A stretch of DNA of 64,000 bases from Streptomyces nodosus (GCF_008704995.1 NZ_CP023747.1:62001-126000); one strand, 5' to 3'; numbered from the stretch's first letter, positions 17,694 to 27,009 are shown. Notes: generated by a model not told the origin, from the letters alone. Made by a program: numbers and translations.

Positions 17694-17862
17694 GCGGGGA
17701 CCGTGCCAGGCGGCACCCGGTGGCAGCGGAGACGGCGGGAGCTCTGTCCTGCGAATGGCACAGTGAGCGTGAACGTATGCACGATCGGACGTACATGTAT
17801 TCGTGTGCTGCTCGCCGGTTTGGATGATTCACGTGTGGCGGTCTGCCGGCTGGCGGAGGGGT

Positions 17863-18126
17863 TCAGGGGCGCTTCGGTCCGGGCGGGGTGTGGTCGTTAC
17901 AGAGGGCGCCGAGAAGTTTCTCGATGGGCACGTCGAAGGCGTGGGCGAGTGCGTGCCAGGTGGTGACGCTCCCGGTGGTGCGGCCGTGTTCCAGGTCGAT
18001 GAGGGTGCGCCGGGCCAGGCCGCTGCGTTCGGCGAGTTCGTCGAAGGTCCAGCCGCGTTCGCCCCGCAGGCGCGCGAGCGTCACGCGCAGCGCGGTGAGG
18101 TCGGGGTCGGGCGGCAAGATCGTCAC
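17863..18126 (-). CDS. XRE-family transcriptional regulator
   Basis: A small Cro/CI-type HTH protein (LRVTLARLRGERGWTFDELA, ERSGLARRTLIDLEHGR, WHALAHAFDVPIEKLLG). Starts at GTG 18126 (used here) or TTG 18117, which has GGAG eight bases upstream, are more likely than an upstream GTG that would lie inside the operator palindrome. It is divergent from the gene at 18297, and repeated GTGCAGA half-sites occupy the gap. Confidence 0.85.
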   Translation of the reverse strand: MTILPPDPDLTALRVTLARLRGERGWTFDELAERSGLARRTLIDLEHGRTTGSVTTWHALAHAFDVPIEKLLGALCNDHTPPGPKRP

Positions 18127-18140
18127 TCCACCATCCGACG

Positions 18141-18224
18141 GTGCAGAACACTGCCCTGTCAGTGCAGACTTCTGCACTATTTGCCGGGAGTGGTGGTGTT
18201 GTTCGCGGTGCGAAGGTCTGCACT
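18141..18224. promoter_or_regulatory. operator cluster of AGTGCAGA half-sites
   Basis: A perfect 18-bp palindrome (arms AGTGCAGA / TCTGCACT, 2-bp centre) lies at 18161-18178. A further GTGCAGA is at 18141-18147 and a TCTGCACT at 18217-18224. The set lies in the divergent gap between the XRE gene and the gene at 18297, suggesting cooperative autoregulation and control of both genes. Confidence 0.7.
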
Positions 18225-18296
18225 ACGGCGGCCGTCCCAGACGCTCGAATGGGGCACCCGCCACGACGGCTCGGACGACGGGAGGACGAAGGGTCG

Positions 18297-19364
18297 ATGA
18301 GGCTGGCCGGCACGCACCCCGCGGTGCGGCGTATCTGGACGGTGGAGTTGCGCCAGCAGGCAGGCGGACCGAATCTCGTCTGCCCCCTCTGCACCGCCCA
18401 TACCCCTCCCCTTCAGGCCGGCTCTGCACGGTCCGCCGCTCTGGCTCATCTGGCCTGCCACGCCCGCGCCAACGTGCTGCCGGGGCATCTGCGCACCTGC
18501 CAGTGCCGCACGCAGGGCTGCTCGTGGCACCCGCGTCACCGCGGATGCGCGGGACCTGTGCTGCTCGCCCTCACCCGCGACCGCGCCGGCCGCGCGTGGC
18601 GCCTGGCCGACACCTGCACGGCCTGCGCGGCGGCAACGAGTAACACCGCTGTCGTGCCGGACACCCAGATCGGGCCGCAGCGGCCGCCTGCTTCCAGTCC
18701 CCTTTCGGCTCCGCCGGGCAGGAGGCTTGAGTCCGTATCCCAGCAACGGGTGCGTGTGCGGGAGATGCTCACTTATCTGGCCGCCGCTCTCCCCCGGTTC
18801 ACCTCACCCGCCGGCCGGCTGCTGGCCCTGCAATGCGCCCTGCGGGCCGACACCCGCGGTCAAGTACATCTGCCGACAGGGTTGCTGCGCGGCATGCGAC
18901 TGCGCGGGCGAAAAGAAGTGTGGGAGGAACTGACTCACGGCGGCTGGCTGGAGATGCCCGATCTCAGGACGGCCCGCCTGGAGGTACGGCTGCTTGACGC
19001 CACGGTCCTGGACCAGGCCCCCGGCCGCGGACCACGCCGCCGCGCCGCCCACTGGGCGCTGCGTCCAGCGCCGCTGCTCCCGCCGCCCGCCGCACCGCAT
19101 GCCCTGCAGTTGACCGCTCTGGTCCTGGCCGCACACACGTGCGCCCAGGTCCACCACAGCGCCGACATGGACGTCCTCGCTCGCCTGTGCGGACACTGCC
19201 CCCACCAGACTGCAGAACTACTCGACCGGCTGACAGCTATCCGTGTCCTGACCGTCTGGCACCACCGTCGAGACACCGACGAAGTCCTGTGGCAACTCCC
19301 CCACGAGAGGAAACCAGCCCATCCCACTGTGCACCCCGGACAACGTCACGTATCCCAACCATGA
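18297..19364 (+). CDS. conserved actinobacterial hypothetical protein with Cys-rich N-terminus
   Basis: A 355-aa protein from the ATG at 18297, preceded by GGGAGGACGAAGGG. Residues ~30-115 carry paired cysteines and histidines (LVCPLCTAH, HLACHARA, RTCQCRTQGCSWHPRHRGC, ADTCTACAA), likely a zinc-binding module. The C-terminal half looks like a winged-helix or replication-initiator fold (GRLLALQCALRADTRGQVHL, LARLCGHCPHQTAELLDRL). I do not know its function. The XRE operator upstream implies repression. Confidence 0.75.
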   Translation: MRLAGTHPAVRRIWTVELRQQAGGPNLVCPLCTAHTPPLQAGSARSAALAHLACHARANVLPGHLRTCQCRTQGCSWHPRHRGCAGPVLLALTRDRAGRAWRLADTCTACAAATSNTAVVPDTQIGPQRPPASSPLSAPPGRRLESVSQQRVRVREMLTYLAAALPRFTSPAGRLLALQCALRADTRGQVHLPTGLLRGMRLRGRKEVWEELTHGGWLEMPDLRTARLEVRLLDATVLDQAPGRGPRRRAAHWALRPAPLLPPPAAPHALQLTALVLAAHTCAQVHHSADMDVLARLCGHCPHQTAELLDRLTAIRVLTVWHHRRDTDEVLWQLPHERKPAHPTVHPGQRHVSQP

Positions 19365-19534
19365 AGCTCAGCTCGAGCAAGAGGCATCACTCATCCGTAC
19401 TATCTCTGCGTCGGGCCGGTCGCAGCAGCTACTGTCTGCCGTTGAGTGCCAGTCCAAGAACACTGGCGCACAGCTCTGCACGCGCTAAGAGATGTGGCAC
19501 AACCGGCCAGGAAACCGAATGAAGGGTCATCACT

Positions 19535-20188
19535 ATGCCGGAGAGCACAACTGCCGCCACCGGGCTGACGACGCAGTACGCCGCCCAGGTGACCAGCGAC
19601 CTCGAACACAACCTCAAGGAGCAGGAACGTATCAGCGCGGACATCGCCGCACTCCAGGAGCATCTGACGTCCCTGCAGCGCGACCACTCCCTTCTGATCA
19701 AGGTGCAGCAGGCCCTGGGCATTGCGCCCGTACCTGTTCAGCCTGCGGCCGCGCCAGACAGCGCATCTGTGCCAGCTCCCCGTGAGAATGCCCCCCTCAA
19801 GCCCGGCGCCAACTCGCGGACACCGGCAAAGAGGGCCGCTGGCGCCCAGGATCATGCAGCACCCAAAAAGTCGGCTACCAGGAAGCTCACGAGCAAGAAC
19901 GCAGCCACAAAGACGGCCCAGCCCACACTGGTCGAACTTGTCCGCAGCCACCTCACCGGACAGAACGAACCGCGCTCCGCAGCGGAAATCGCCACAACTC
20001 TCGGCACTGCCCACCCCGAGCGCGGCATCAAGACCACTGTCGTACGCACCACCCTTGAAGGACTCGTGGCCAAGAACCAGGCCCAGCGCACCAAACAGGG
20101 CGCCGCCGTCTTCTACACCGCCCCCAGCAAGGACGGGCAGACAGCCAACCCCGTCCAGGGCGAGTTGCGGTCCGACCAAGCCGAATAG
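19535..20188 (+). CDS. hypothetical protein: coiled coil plus winged-helix-like domain
   Basis: A 217-aa protein. An N-terminal coiled coil (about residues 20-62, LEHNLKEQERISADIAALQE) is followed by a low-complexity Ala/Pro/Lys linker with basic repeats (KRAAGAQDHAAPKKSATRKL). The C-terminal ~70 residues resemble a winged helix (TLVELVRSHLTGQNEPRSAA, EIATTLGTAHPERGIKTTVV, VFYTA). The likely role is DNA binding. Unknown family. Confidence 0.75.
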   Translation: MPESTTAATGLTTQYAAQVTSDLEHNLKEQERISADIAALQEHLTSLQRDHSLLIKVQQALGIAPVPVQPAAAPDSASVPAPRENAPLKPGANSRTPAKRAAGAQDHAAPKKSATRKLTSKNAATKTAQPTLVELVRSHLTGQNEPRSAAEIATTLGTAHPERGIKTTVVRTTLEGLVAKNQAQRTKQGAAVFYTAPSKDGQTANPVQGELRSDQAE

Positions 20189-21182
20189 AACCGCGGGGCG
20201 CCACACTGCCGCTGCACCCGACTTCCGGGTACTGGGCTGTCCAGAAGGCGGCGCCCGCCGACTACTCTGCCTGCGGCAGGCTCGTCCCCCTGCGGAGGAT
20301 GCGCCCACTGCCCAGGCAGATGTCCCGTCGGCGCGCGTCTACAGACCGCAGCCGGACGGAGGCGCGGAGGAGACGAGTGGCTGATTTTGCTCAGCTCCAG
20401 GTCCTCGGTTCTCGCTTGATTTTTAACGTCCGGCGTCGAATGGTGTATCCGACTTGATCACTCGGTCCGGTATCCGCCATGCAGGAAAGCGGCCCTCGTC
20501 TGAACATGTACTTCGACCAGGGAACACACACGGCTTGATACCCGCGCCAGCGAGAAGGCCAGAATTGTCGAGGTTGCCTGCCGCTACCTGCAGCGTCTCG
20601 CCGCTCTGCACGCCAGCCTCGTCCAGGCGGCCCCCGGAAACGACCTCGCCAAGGAGCGGCTGATGCTGCGACTCGCCGTTCAGACCCGCCAGATCGTCAT
20701 TGCCCACGGACGGAGAAGCGGCGGCTGCCCGCAGCACCGATGGCGCTGGTGTCCTCCGCCATCAGTCGAGCGAGATCTGCGGCCTCGCCTCGTGCAGGGG
20801 CTCTACTGTTGAAGTGCCCTGCGCGGCGACAGGACGCCTGGGCTCGGTTCGGGCAGCCTCGTACGCCGCGCCCGGGATTGGGGCTGCCCGCTCCGTGCCC
20901 GTCGTTCTGGCGGTCCCCGCCGAGGGGCAGGCCTCTTCCAAGGGCTCCCACAAGGCACAGCGGCCGGCCTCGCAGTTGCAGACAGTGTGTGACGTCAGGT
21001 AGCCGGATGTCAGTGCCGGGTGTCTGCTGAGACGGCATCACCCGATGGTGCGTGGCTGCCGCAGATCCTGGTCTTCACAGGGCTGGGTTCCAGCCGCCTG
21101 CCGAGGGGTGTCGACGTTCGTTTGCCGTAGTGCCGGTCCCATGGCGAGGCAAGCTCAACTGAGCCGGTGCGGCCGTCTCCTG
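20189..21182. other. intergenic stretch with a possible gene remnant
   Basis: About 1 kb without a convincing gene. Between about 20525 and 20820 the plus strand reads EKARIVEVACRYLQRLAALH followed by LAKERLMLRLAVQTRQIVIA, which looks like a real helical protein segment but has no usable start codon. I read it as a possible remnant. Nothing else is recognised. Confidence 0.35.
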
Positions 21183-22295
21183 TCAGGAGGCGGGGCCCGC
21201 TACCTCTTCCACGATGCGGACGGCTCGTTCGCAGGAAATGTCGTCGAGAGAGGCGGTCTGCGCGCGTGCCGGGCCGAATTCCGGTTCGGCGCGGAGGACC
21301 GGGGGGTAGCCGTTGCTGCGGATGCGTTGCTTGAGGTGGCGTCCGAAGGCCCAGGCGTCCTGGGCTGCGGGGAAGTGCCAGCGGGTCAGAAGACGCCAGG
21401 GCTGGCGGACGGGGTGGGGCTGTCGTCGGCTGGAATTGGCGATTCCCCATCCGAGGGCGCGAAGGCCGTCGTGGACGACGAGGTACAGGTATCCGGGTTC
21501 TCTGGGGTTGATGCCCTGCCGGGCGCAGACGGGGCAGGCGCCGTGGTGCCCTGGGAGGGTGCCGGGGACTGGTGCCGAATGCTTGTCGCAGGTGGTGCAG
21601 CGGGATTTCCAGGGTGTGTCGGTGCGGCCCGGGTAGGGGTCGAGTGGCTGGAGCCCGTGGGCCAGCATGCAGGCGACAGCTTGCTTCTCATTCAGGGTTT
21701 GGCGGATCGGGAAGGGCGTGGCGCGGCAGGCCCAGCATTGGTGGCCGTGGGCGCGGACGGAGGCGAGGGTGGGTGTGCCGAGGTGTCCGCAGCGCAGGCA
21801 CTTGGCGATCCAGGGGTGTAGCTGCTGGCCGGGATAGTCGGTGAGAGGTTCGAGGTCGGCTGCGGCCATGACGGCAGTGGCGGTGGCGGTGTTGATGGTG
21901 TTCCCTGTGCAGTTACTGCAGCGGGCGCGGCCCCTGCGAACGTGGGTGAGCCGCTTGGTTTTGATGGTCGCGCAGTGCGCGCACCGGCAGCGCCACGGCT
22001 TGCCAGCCCCGGGGTAGGCCTCAAGAGGCAGCCAGTCGCAGCTTTCCATGACAGCTGCGGCTTTCGTGCTGTCGTGCATCAGCTTGCTGGCGATCTTCTG
22101 TGAGCGGCAGGCTCCGCGACAGGTCCCGCCGTTCTTGTTGACGACATCGTTGTAGCGGGGCGAGTTGACCTGTCCGCATCGCAGGCACTGTGACCGCCAC
22201 GGGCGTTGGGTGCCGGGGAAGGGCTCGAGGGGGCGCGCGCCCCGCTCTATGAATACCCGGACTGCTTCGGCCTCTGTGATTCTGCGCGGTGCCAT
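21183..22295 (-). CDS. four-module zinc-binding protein with GIY-YIG-like C-terminal domain
   Basis: A 370-aa protein from the ATG at 22295. Four tandem modules of ~65-70 residues each carry the pattern A-x-x-x-x-G-x-x-PL-x-x-YPG...PW-x-x-x-C-x-x-C...C-x-x-C: PLEPFPG/QCLRCG, PLEAYPG/RCAHC, PLTDYPG/KCLRCG and PLDPYPG/RCTTC. The last ~110 residues begin EPGYLYLVVHDGLRALGWGI and continue through RLLTRWHFPAAQDAW. This resembles the GIY-YIG-like nuclease fold of actinobacterial proteins with GYLYLV...KVGI. The strict Gly-Ile-Tyr and the catalytic Arg/Glu are not certain. It is probably a nucleic-acid-binding nuclease. Confidence 0.8.
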   Translation of the reverse strand: MAPRRITEAEAVRVFIERGARPLEPFPGTQRPWRSQCLRCGQVNSPRYNDVVNKNGGTCRGACRSQKIASKLMHDSTKAAAVMESCDWLPLEAYPGAGKPWRCRCAHCATIKTKRLTHVRRGRARCSNCTGNTINTATATAVMAAADLEPLTDYPGQQLHPWIAKCLRCGHLGTPTLASVRAHGHQCWACRATPFPIRQTLNEKQAVACMLAHGLQPLDPYPGRTDTPWKSRCTTCDKHSAPVPGTLPGHHGACPVCARQGINPREPGYLYLVVHDGLRALGWGIANSSRRQPHPVRQPWRLLTRWHFPAAQDAWAFGRHLKQRIRSNGYPPVLRAEPEFGPARAQTASLDDISCERAVRIVEEVAGPAS

Positions 22296-22816
22296 GCACT
22301 CCCCCGGCTCGTGCTGCGGTGCGTCTGGAGGGCACACCGGTCTTTCGCCGCCTGCGGCCGTGCCGGTTCCCTCGTCCCTGGCAGCAGGGTCTCATTGTGG
22401 CGGTCGTCGCCATTGCGCGAACAGGATCTGACGAAACGGCGTCGGGCGGTGAGCGGTTGACCGCGTTTTTGCGTAGCGGTGGAACCGGCATACGGAGTGT
22501 CGGCGTCCACTGCGGGGAGCAGTGGGTTACCTCGGGCAACCACCTGGGGGGTGGGCGGCTGTTCCGTGTCACAGAGCCTCCATTTTTTGCATGTGCACGT
22601 GCAGACGAACGGAACGGCCCCTTCCGCCTCGTGCGCGGCTACCCGAAAGAGTGAAGAAATTGGACACCGTATGCAGGCACCGTGGATCGTGGAGCCGGCC
22701 TCCGCTTGACTGGGTGCGCTTTCTGTCGAGAAATGAATGCGGAAGACCGAACCTGATCGTTTTCCGACTGTTCGACACTCCACCTGGAGGGATTTTCGTC
22801 AGAAACGAGAACTGCC
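22296..22816. other. intergenic region, no gene seen
   Basis: I see no supported gene here. Frames are short and lack starts with ribosome sites. GC content falls from about 22600 onward, as in a promoter or leader region. Confidence 0.4.
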
Positions 22817-22848
22817 CTGATGGGGGTATAAGTTGGCCCATCAGTTTT
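22817..22848 (+). terminator. Rho-independent terminator
   Basis: The perfect 8-bp stem CTGATGGG/CCCATCAG (22817-22824, 22837-22844) is followed directly by TTTT on the plus strand. No plus-strand gene ends just upstream, so it may serve an unannotated small transcript. Confidence 0.55.
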
Positions 22849-23018
22849 GCGCGACAACACGGCGCTGGATTGCCGAGTTAACGTGACGCAGGGAGGGATG
22901 AGGGGGTACCTTCACCGGGAAATGGCCGTGCGCTCTCAACAAGAGCGGGCCCCGGCAGTGTGTGACGACACCACCGGAGCCCTGTCGCGGACAATCAATC
23001 AGAAAGGCTCACAACCCA

Positions 23019-23272
23019 TGACTGTCCGACTCCTCCGAGGGCTGCTGTGCATGCCCTCGACGTCTCGCGAAAATACCATTTCGCGCCTTCGTATTCCACA
23101 AACCGGCAGCGTGCGCGCACTGGACATCCGTCTGCAGTTGAGCCTGATCATCGTGGTGATCATCACGGTGTGGGTTCTGGGAGCACCGGGCGCAACTCCG
23201 TGGCTGCTACTGCCGGCTGCACGCCTGGCAGGCCAGTTCACAGTGCATTACGTGCACGTCCAGACCCCGTAA
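23019..23272 (+). CDS. small putative membrane protein
   Basis: An 84-aa frame (ATG 23019; AGAAAGG about 10 bases upstream). A single hydrophobic segment LSLIIVVIITVWVLGA is preceded by basic residues, so one transmembrane helix with N-terminus inside is plausible. No homology is recognised, and coding status is moderate. Confidence 0.45.
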
Positions 23273-23392
23273 CGCCGCCTGGCATGCCACCGGAGACGGG
23301 GCTCTGGTTCCTGCTGCCCCGGGCGGGCTGCTCGTTGTTGCGGTCCGCCCGGGACGCCACCAACGTCGAATGTGCGAAGGGACGGAAGCGCC

Positions 23393-24391
23393 GTGCGTGT
23401 GCCGTTGCAGCGCAGACAGTGCGGTTTTTGTGGACAGGTCCTGCGTTCGGGAGAAGGGCGCGGGCGGAGGCGGGACTACTGCGACGCCGTGTGCCGCCGG
23501 AAGGCTCAGCGGGAGCGGGATGCTCTGCGGGGCCGGCCGGTTGTGGTGCCCAGCGGCCTGCGGACGGCACGCGATCTGGCGGCCTTGTCGGGACGGCTGT
23601 TTGCGGCGCAGCGGCTGCAGTTGCCGCTGCGTACCAGGCTGGCTCTGCTCGAGACCGTCGCGCGGCAGGCCGAGCGGTGCGCGGCGGCAGCGGTGTACGA
23701 GACGCGGCAGGCGGGAGCAAGTTGGGAGGAGATAGCGGCGGCAGCCGGCACGACTGCGACGCAGGCCAGCGCTTTGTGGGACACGCCTGCCCTGCGCGTG
23801 CTGTTCCCTCCGCGGCAGCCGCAGACTGACCGCCAAGCTGCCGCCCAGCGTCTGGCGGACGCGCTGGCGTATCTGCAGTGCAGTTCGGGGGTGTCGGTGG
23901 ACCAGGCGGCGGAGCAGGCCGGCCTGGAGGTGCCCTACCTGCTGCAGGTCCTGGACGGCGGCTCCGTCCCAGCATGGCCTGAGGTGTACACGCTGGTGAC
24001 GGTGTTCGGCGGCGCGGCTGAGGAGTTGCGGGTGCTGTGGGAGAGCGCCCGGGGAGCTGTGCACCCCCCTGTTTTGCCGCCGCAGGGTGCGGCGGGATAT
24101 CTCGCGGCGGCGCTGCGCGGCCAATATCTGGCCGCGGGTTCGCCCGCGCTCAGCCAGCTCAGCGGGCGGGCGCTTCTCCCGTCTGCCTGCATCGGGCAGG
24201 TGCTGGCCGGGCATCATGCTCCTCCTTGGCCCGCCACCGCCCGGTTGGTACGGGCCCTGGGCGGACGGAGCGAGGACATCGAACCGCTGTGGCAGGCGGT
24301 GCTCCAGGCTGCAACCGCTCTGGACGGCCCCCAGCTTCCGCAGCAGCTGGGTTGCGCGGACTGCCGCATCACGGCACCGCACGCACCGTGA
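23393..24391 (+). CDS. hypothetical zinc-finger/HTH protein
   Basis: About 332 aa from a GTG at 23393. The N-terminus CGFCGQVLRSGEGRGRRRDYC, then AVCRRKAQ, is a short zinc-binding finger found on actinobacterial regulator-like proteins. The remainder holds two or three helical segments resembling XRE/sigma HTHs (GASWEEIAAAAGTTATQASA, VSVDQAAEQAGLEVPYLLQV). It is probably DNA-binding. A strong terminator follows. Confidence 0.75.
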   Translation: MRVPLQRRQCGFCGQVLRSGEGRGRRRDYCDAVCRRKAQRERDALRGRPVVVPSGLRTARDLAALSGRLFAAQRLQLPLRTRLALLETVARQAERCAAAAVYETRQAGASWEEIAAAAGTTATQASALWDTPALRVLFPPRQPQTDRQAAAQRLADALAYLQCSSGVSVDQAAEQAGLEVPYLLQVLDGGSVPAWPEVYTLVTVFGGAAEELRVLWESARGAVHPPVLPPQGAAGYLAAALRGQYLAAGSPALSQLSGRALLPSACIGQVLAGHHAPPWPATARLVRALGGRSEDIEPLWQAVLQAATALDGPQLPQQLGCADCRITAPHAP

Positions 24392-24478
24392 TCCGCCTCT
24401 GCCGCAGGTGAGGGCCGCTTGGGCTCTGTTTCACCACTGTGTGCGGTGGGCGGCAGGTGCCGCGCACCGGCGCACGTC

Positions 24479-24508
24479 GCGCGCCCCGCACTGCGCGGGG
24501 CGCGCTTT
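24479..24508 (+). terminator. Rho-independent terminator
   Basis: A perfect 11-bp stem GCGCGCCCCGC / GCGGGGCGCGC with a 5-nt loop is followed by TTTCC. It lies 88 bp downstream of the 23393-24391 gene. Confidence 0.75.
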
Positions 24509-24561
24509 CCTCTCTCCCGGCGGGCATTTTTCACTCTCATTCCGTTTCCCCCGTTCGTGGC

Positions 24562-24590
24562 TTGGAAGCTGCCACGCCCCGCTCTAGCAT
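24562..24590 (+). promoter_or_regulatory. probable vegetative promoter
   Basis: TTGGAA (24562-24567) and TAGCAT (24585-24590) are separated by 17 bp, 34 bp ahead of the methyltransferase start. This fits a HrdB-type promoter. Confidence 0.5.
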
Positions 24591-24623
24591 GGGTTTTTCA
24601 CGAGGCGGACGGTTGGGGGATCA

Positions 24624-25439
24624 GTGACATACGGGGTGAGAAATGCTGCAACAGCCGGTATCGACGTGAGCATGCCGAGTGTGGCGCGGATGTACGACTG
24701 GCTGCTGGGCGGCGTCGACAACTACGCTGCGGACCGCAGAGAATGCGAGAAACTCCTTCAGATCGCACCCAACTCCAGGCGCCTTGCCCGAAACAACCGC
24801 AGCTTCCTCCGCAGGGTTGTGCGGGTTCTGGCACAGGAATACGGTGTGCGTCAGTTCATCGACCATGGTTCAGGTCTCCCGACGCAGGACAACGTGCACC
24901 AGATCGCCCAGCGGGTCGACAAGCGGTCCCGGGTTGTCTACATCGACAAGGACCCCAGCGTGCTGGCCCATGGGCGGGCCGTTCTGGAGGAGAACGAGAA
25001 CACCCTGGTCCTCAATGCCGACATGCGCCAGACGGACGAGATCTTTTCGCACCCCGAGGTGCGGCATTTGATCGACTTCACACAGCCTGTCGCGGCCCTG
25101 TTCGTGTCTGTGCTGCACTGCCTGCCTGACCGTGACCGCCCCGGCGAACTCGTACGAGAGGTGGCGCAGCGGCTGCCGTCCGGCAGTTTCCTGGTGGTCT
25201 GCCAACTCGTCAGCAGCCGCGCCGACGTGCGGGAGCGGGTGACCGAGTTGATGCGTGTGGCGACCGACGACAACTGGGGCAGGGTCCGCGAGGAGCACGA
25301 GGTGCGGAGCTTCTTCGACGGCATGCAGCTCCTGGAGCCAGGGCTGGTGGATGTCGCCGGATGGCGGCCTGACAGCGCGGTCGCATTCCGGTCCAAGCCA
25401 GGCGAGTGGGTGGAGTGGGGCGGCGTGGCCCGCCTGTGA
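24624..25439 (+). CDS. SAM-dependent methyltransferase, DUF574 family
   Basis: A 271-aa protein. The family hallmarks are SMPSVARMYDWLLGGVDNYA near the N-terminus, then FIDHGSGLPTQDNVHQIA (SAM-binding loop), VVYIDKDPSVLAHGRAVL, LFVSVLHCLPD and FFDGMQLLEPGLVDVAGWRP. Streptomyces carry many paralogues, often beside XRE/DUF397 pairs, as here (convergent, 111 bp apart). The substrate is unknown. Confidence 0.92.
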   Translation: MTYGVRNAATAGIDVSMPSVARMYDWLLGGVDNYAADRRECEKLLQIAPNSRRLARNNRSFLRRVVRVLAQEYGVRQFIDHGSGLPTQDNVHQIAQRVDKRSRVVYIDKDPSVLAHGRAVLEENENTLVLNADMRQTDEIFSHPEVRHLIDFTQPVAALFVSVLHCLPDRDRPGELVREVAQRLPSGSFLVVCQLVSSRADVRERVTELMRVATDDNWGRVREEHEVRSFFDGMQLLEPGLVDVAGWRPDSAVAFRSKPGEWVEWGGVARL

Positions 25440-25550
25440 CCAGTGCTCTTGTGCACAGGTCACGTCCTTCTGGGGGTTTGCCGCATCTGCCGGCCCCGGC
25501 AGGAATCCCGTCCTTTGCGGCCAGGAGAACGTCGGCGGGAACGGTCTGGT

Positions 25551-26486
25551 TTACCAGTCGGCGTACCCCGCCCGGGCTGCGTAGCGGGCACGGGCTTCCT
25601 TCAGCATGCTCTCGCTGTCTTTCATCCGCGCCGACGCGGCCAGAAGATTGAGCAGCACGTTCCGGTACTGCTCAATCTCCGCAGCGCGGCTGAGGTAGAG
25701 GGCACTGTCGATGAGCTCGACGTAGATGAGTTCGGAGGGGCCGCCGTCACCGAAGACCAGGTGGGTGATCGGATAGCTGGGGGCGACGCTGGCGCTGCGT
25801 TCGAAGGGCACGATGCGGATGTTGATGCCGTCGTGGCGTGAGAGCTGCAGGAGGTGGTCCAGTTGCTGCCGCATCACTGCCGGTCCGCCGACAGGCCGTT
25901 GCAGGATCCCCTCGTCCAGCATCGCAACGATGCCGGGACGGTGGGCGGTACGGAGGATGCACTGGCGGTCCAGGCGCAGGCGCACCCGGCGTTCCACTTC
26001 CTCGGGGCTGGCGCCCGGAAGCCCGTTGGTGACCAGGGAGCGGGCGTAGTCAGCGGTCTGCAGCAGTCCCGGCACCACGTGGTTTTCGTAGCAGTAGATC
26101 TGAGTGGCAGCCGCTTCCAGACCAATCAGGCGCTTGAGCCAGTTCGGGGTGACATCGCTGTACTGCTGCCACCAGGCGCTGTCTCTGGCCTGCCGCAGCA
26201 GGCTCTCGATCTCGTGGGCCTGTTCACCGGTCATCCGGTAGAAGGTCACCAGGTCACGTACGTCGCGTTCCTTGGGCGGGCTCTCGCCCCGTTCAAGGCG
26301 GCTGAGCTTGGAAACGGAGCCGCGGATGACCGGCGCCACGTCCCGCAGCGGCAGACGGCGCTCTCTACGGGCCTGCCGCAAGGCCTCGCCCAGCAGGCGC
26401 GCCGCCGCTTCCGGCCTCGCGGTCTGCCCGTAGTCGGCAACGACAGGCGCAACGGCGTCCTCACGCACCGCGGAACCGTCGGACAT
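25551..26486 (-). CDS. XRE regulator with DUF5753 domain (WhiJ/AbaA-like)
   Basis: A 311-aa protein (ATG 26486, GGGGAG five bases upstream). The N-terminal HTH is LGEALRQARRERRLPLRDVA, then IRGSVSKLSRLERGESPPKE. The DUF5753 domain follows (VVPGLLQTADYARSLV, RQCILRTAHRPGIVAMLDEG, LLQLSRHDGINIRIVPF). In Streptomyces such proteins pair with a DUF397 partner and tune development or antibiotic production. The DUF397 gene lies 84 bp upstream on the same strand. Confidence 0.95.
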   Translation of the reverse strand: MSDGSAVREDAVAPVVADYGQTARPEAAARLLGEALRQARRERRLPLRDVAPVIRGSVSKLSRLERGESPPKERDVRDLVTFYRMTGEQAHEIESLLRQARDSAWWQQYSDVTPNWLKRLIGLEAAATQIYCYENHVVPGLLQTADYARSLVTNGLPGASPEEVERRVRLRLDRQCILRTAHRPGIVAMLDEGILQRPVGGPAVMRQQLDHLLQLSRHDGINIRIVPFERSASVAPSYPITHLVFGDGGPSELIYVELIDSALYLSRAAEIEQYRNVLLNLLAASARMKDSESMLKEARARYAARAGYADW

Positions 26487-26570
26487 GCAAGCTCCCCTGC
26501 AGAACGGCCTTGAACCGCGCCAGTTTTGCAGACATCCGCACTGCATGTCCGACGGTTGCCGTCACCTTGG

Positions 26571-26807
26571 TCAGCCGATCAGATGATCGAACTCACCATC
26601 CCTGGCGCCTGACACGAACGCCGCCATCTCAGCGCGGGAATACACCAGCGCCGGGCCGTGCGGGTCACGGGAATTACGTACCGCGACCTCTCCGCCGGGC
26701 AGGGCCGTCACTTCGACGCAGTTGCCGCCTGTGGCGTTGCTGCGGGTGCTCTTCACCCACAGTGCACTGGTGATCTCGTCGGCCGGAACTCCGTTCGGGT
26801 ACTGCAA
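26571..26807 (-). CDS. DUF397 protein
   Basis: About 78 aa. The pattern ALWVKSTRSNATGGNCVEVT, AVRNSRDPHGPALVYSRAEM and AFVSGARDGEFDHL is diagnostic of DUF397. The TTG at 26807 has AGAAGG 8 bases upstream, better placed than a GTG at 26816. DUF397 proteins act as antagonists or partners of the adjacent XRE-DUF5753 regulator. Confidence 0.93.
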   Translation of the reverse strand: MQYPNGVPADEITSALWVKSTRSNATGGNCVEVTALPGGEVAVRNSRDPHGPALVYSRAEMAAFVSGARDGEFDHLIG

Positions 26808-26915
26808 TGGTGTCACCTTCTCTGTTCACTCGACGAAGTCCCACCGAGCGAGTCCCCTTTCTGGGCACCCCGCACACGGACCTCTGCGCAGCTCACACCG
26901 GGAATGCGATCCCAT

Positions 26916-26927
26916 ATGCAATTGCAT
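26916..26927. promoter_or_regulatory. 12-bp palindrome upstream of the DUF397 gene
   Basis: ATGCAATTGCAT is a perfect palindrome, AT-rich for this DNA, about 110 bp upstream of the DUF397 start. It is a candidate operator for the pair (inference). Confidence 0.35.
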
Positions 26928-27009
26928 GGGGGTGGGTTGCGAGGATCGTAGCCGCTTCCACCGGTGTGGCGGTGTCCCCCACAAGTGGGCACCGGGCACG
27001 CGGCTCCAT

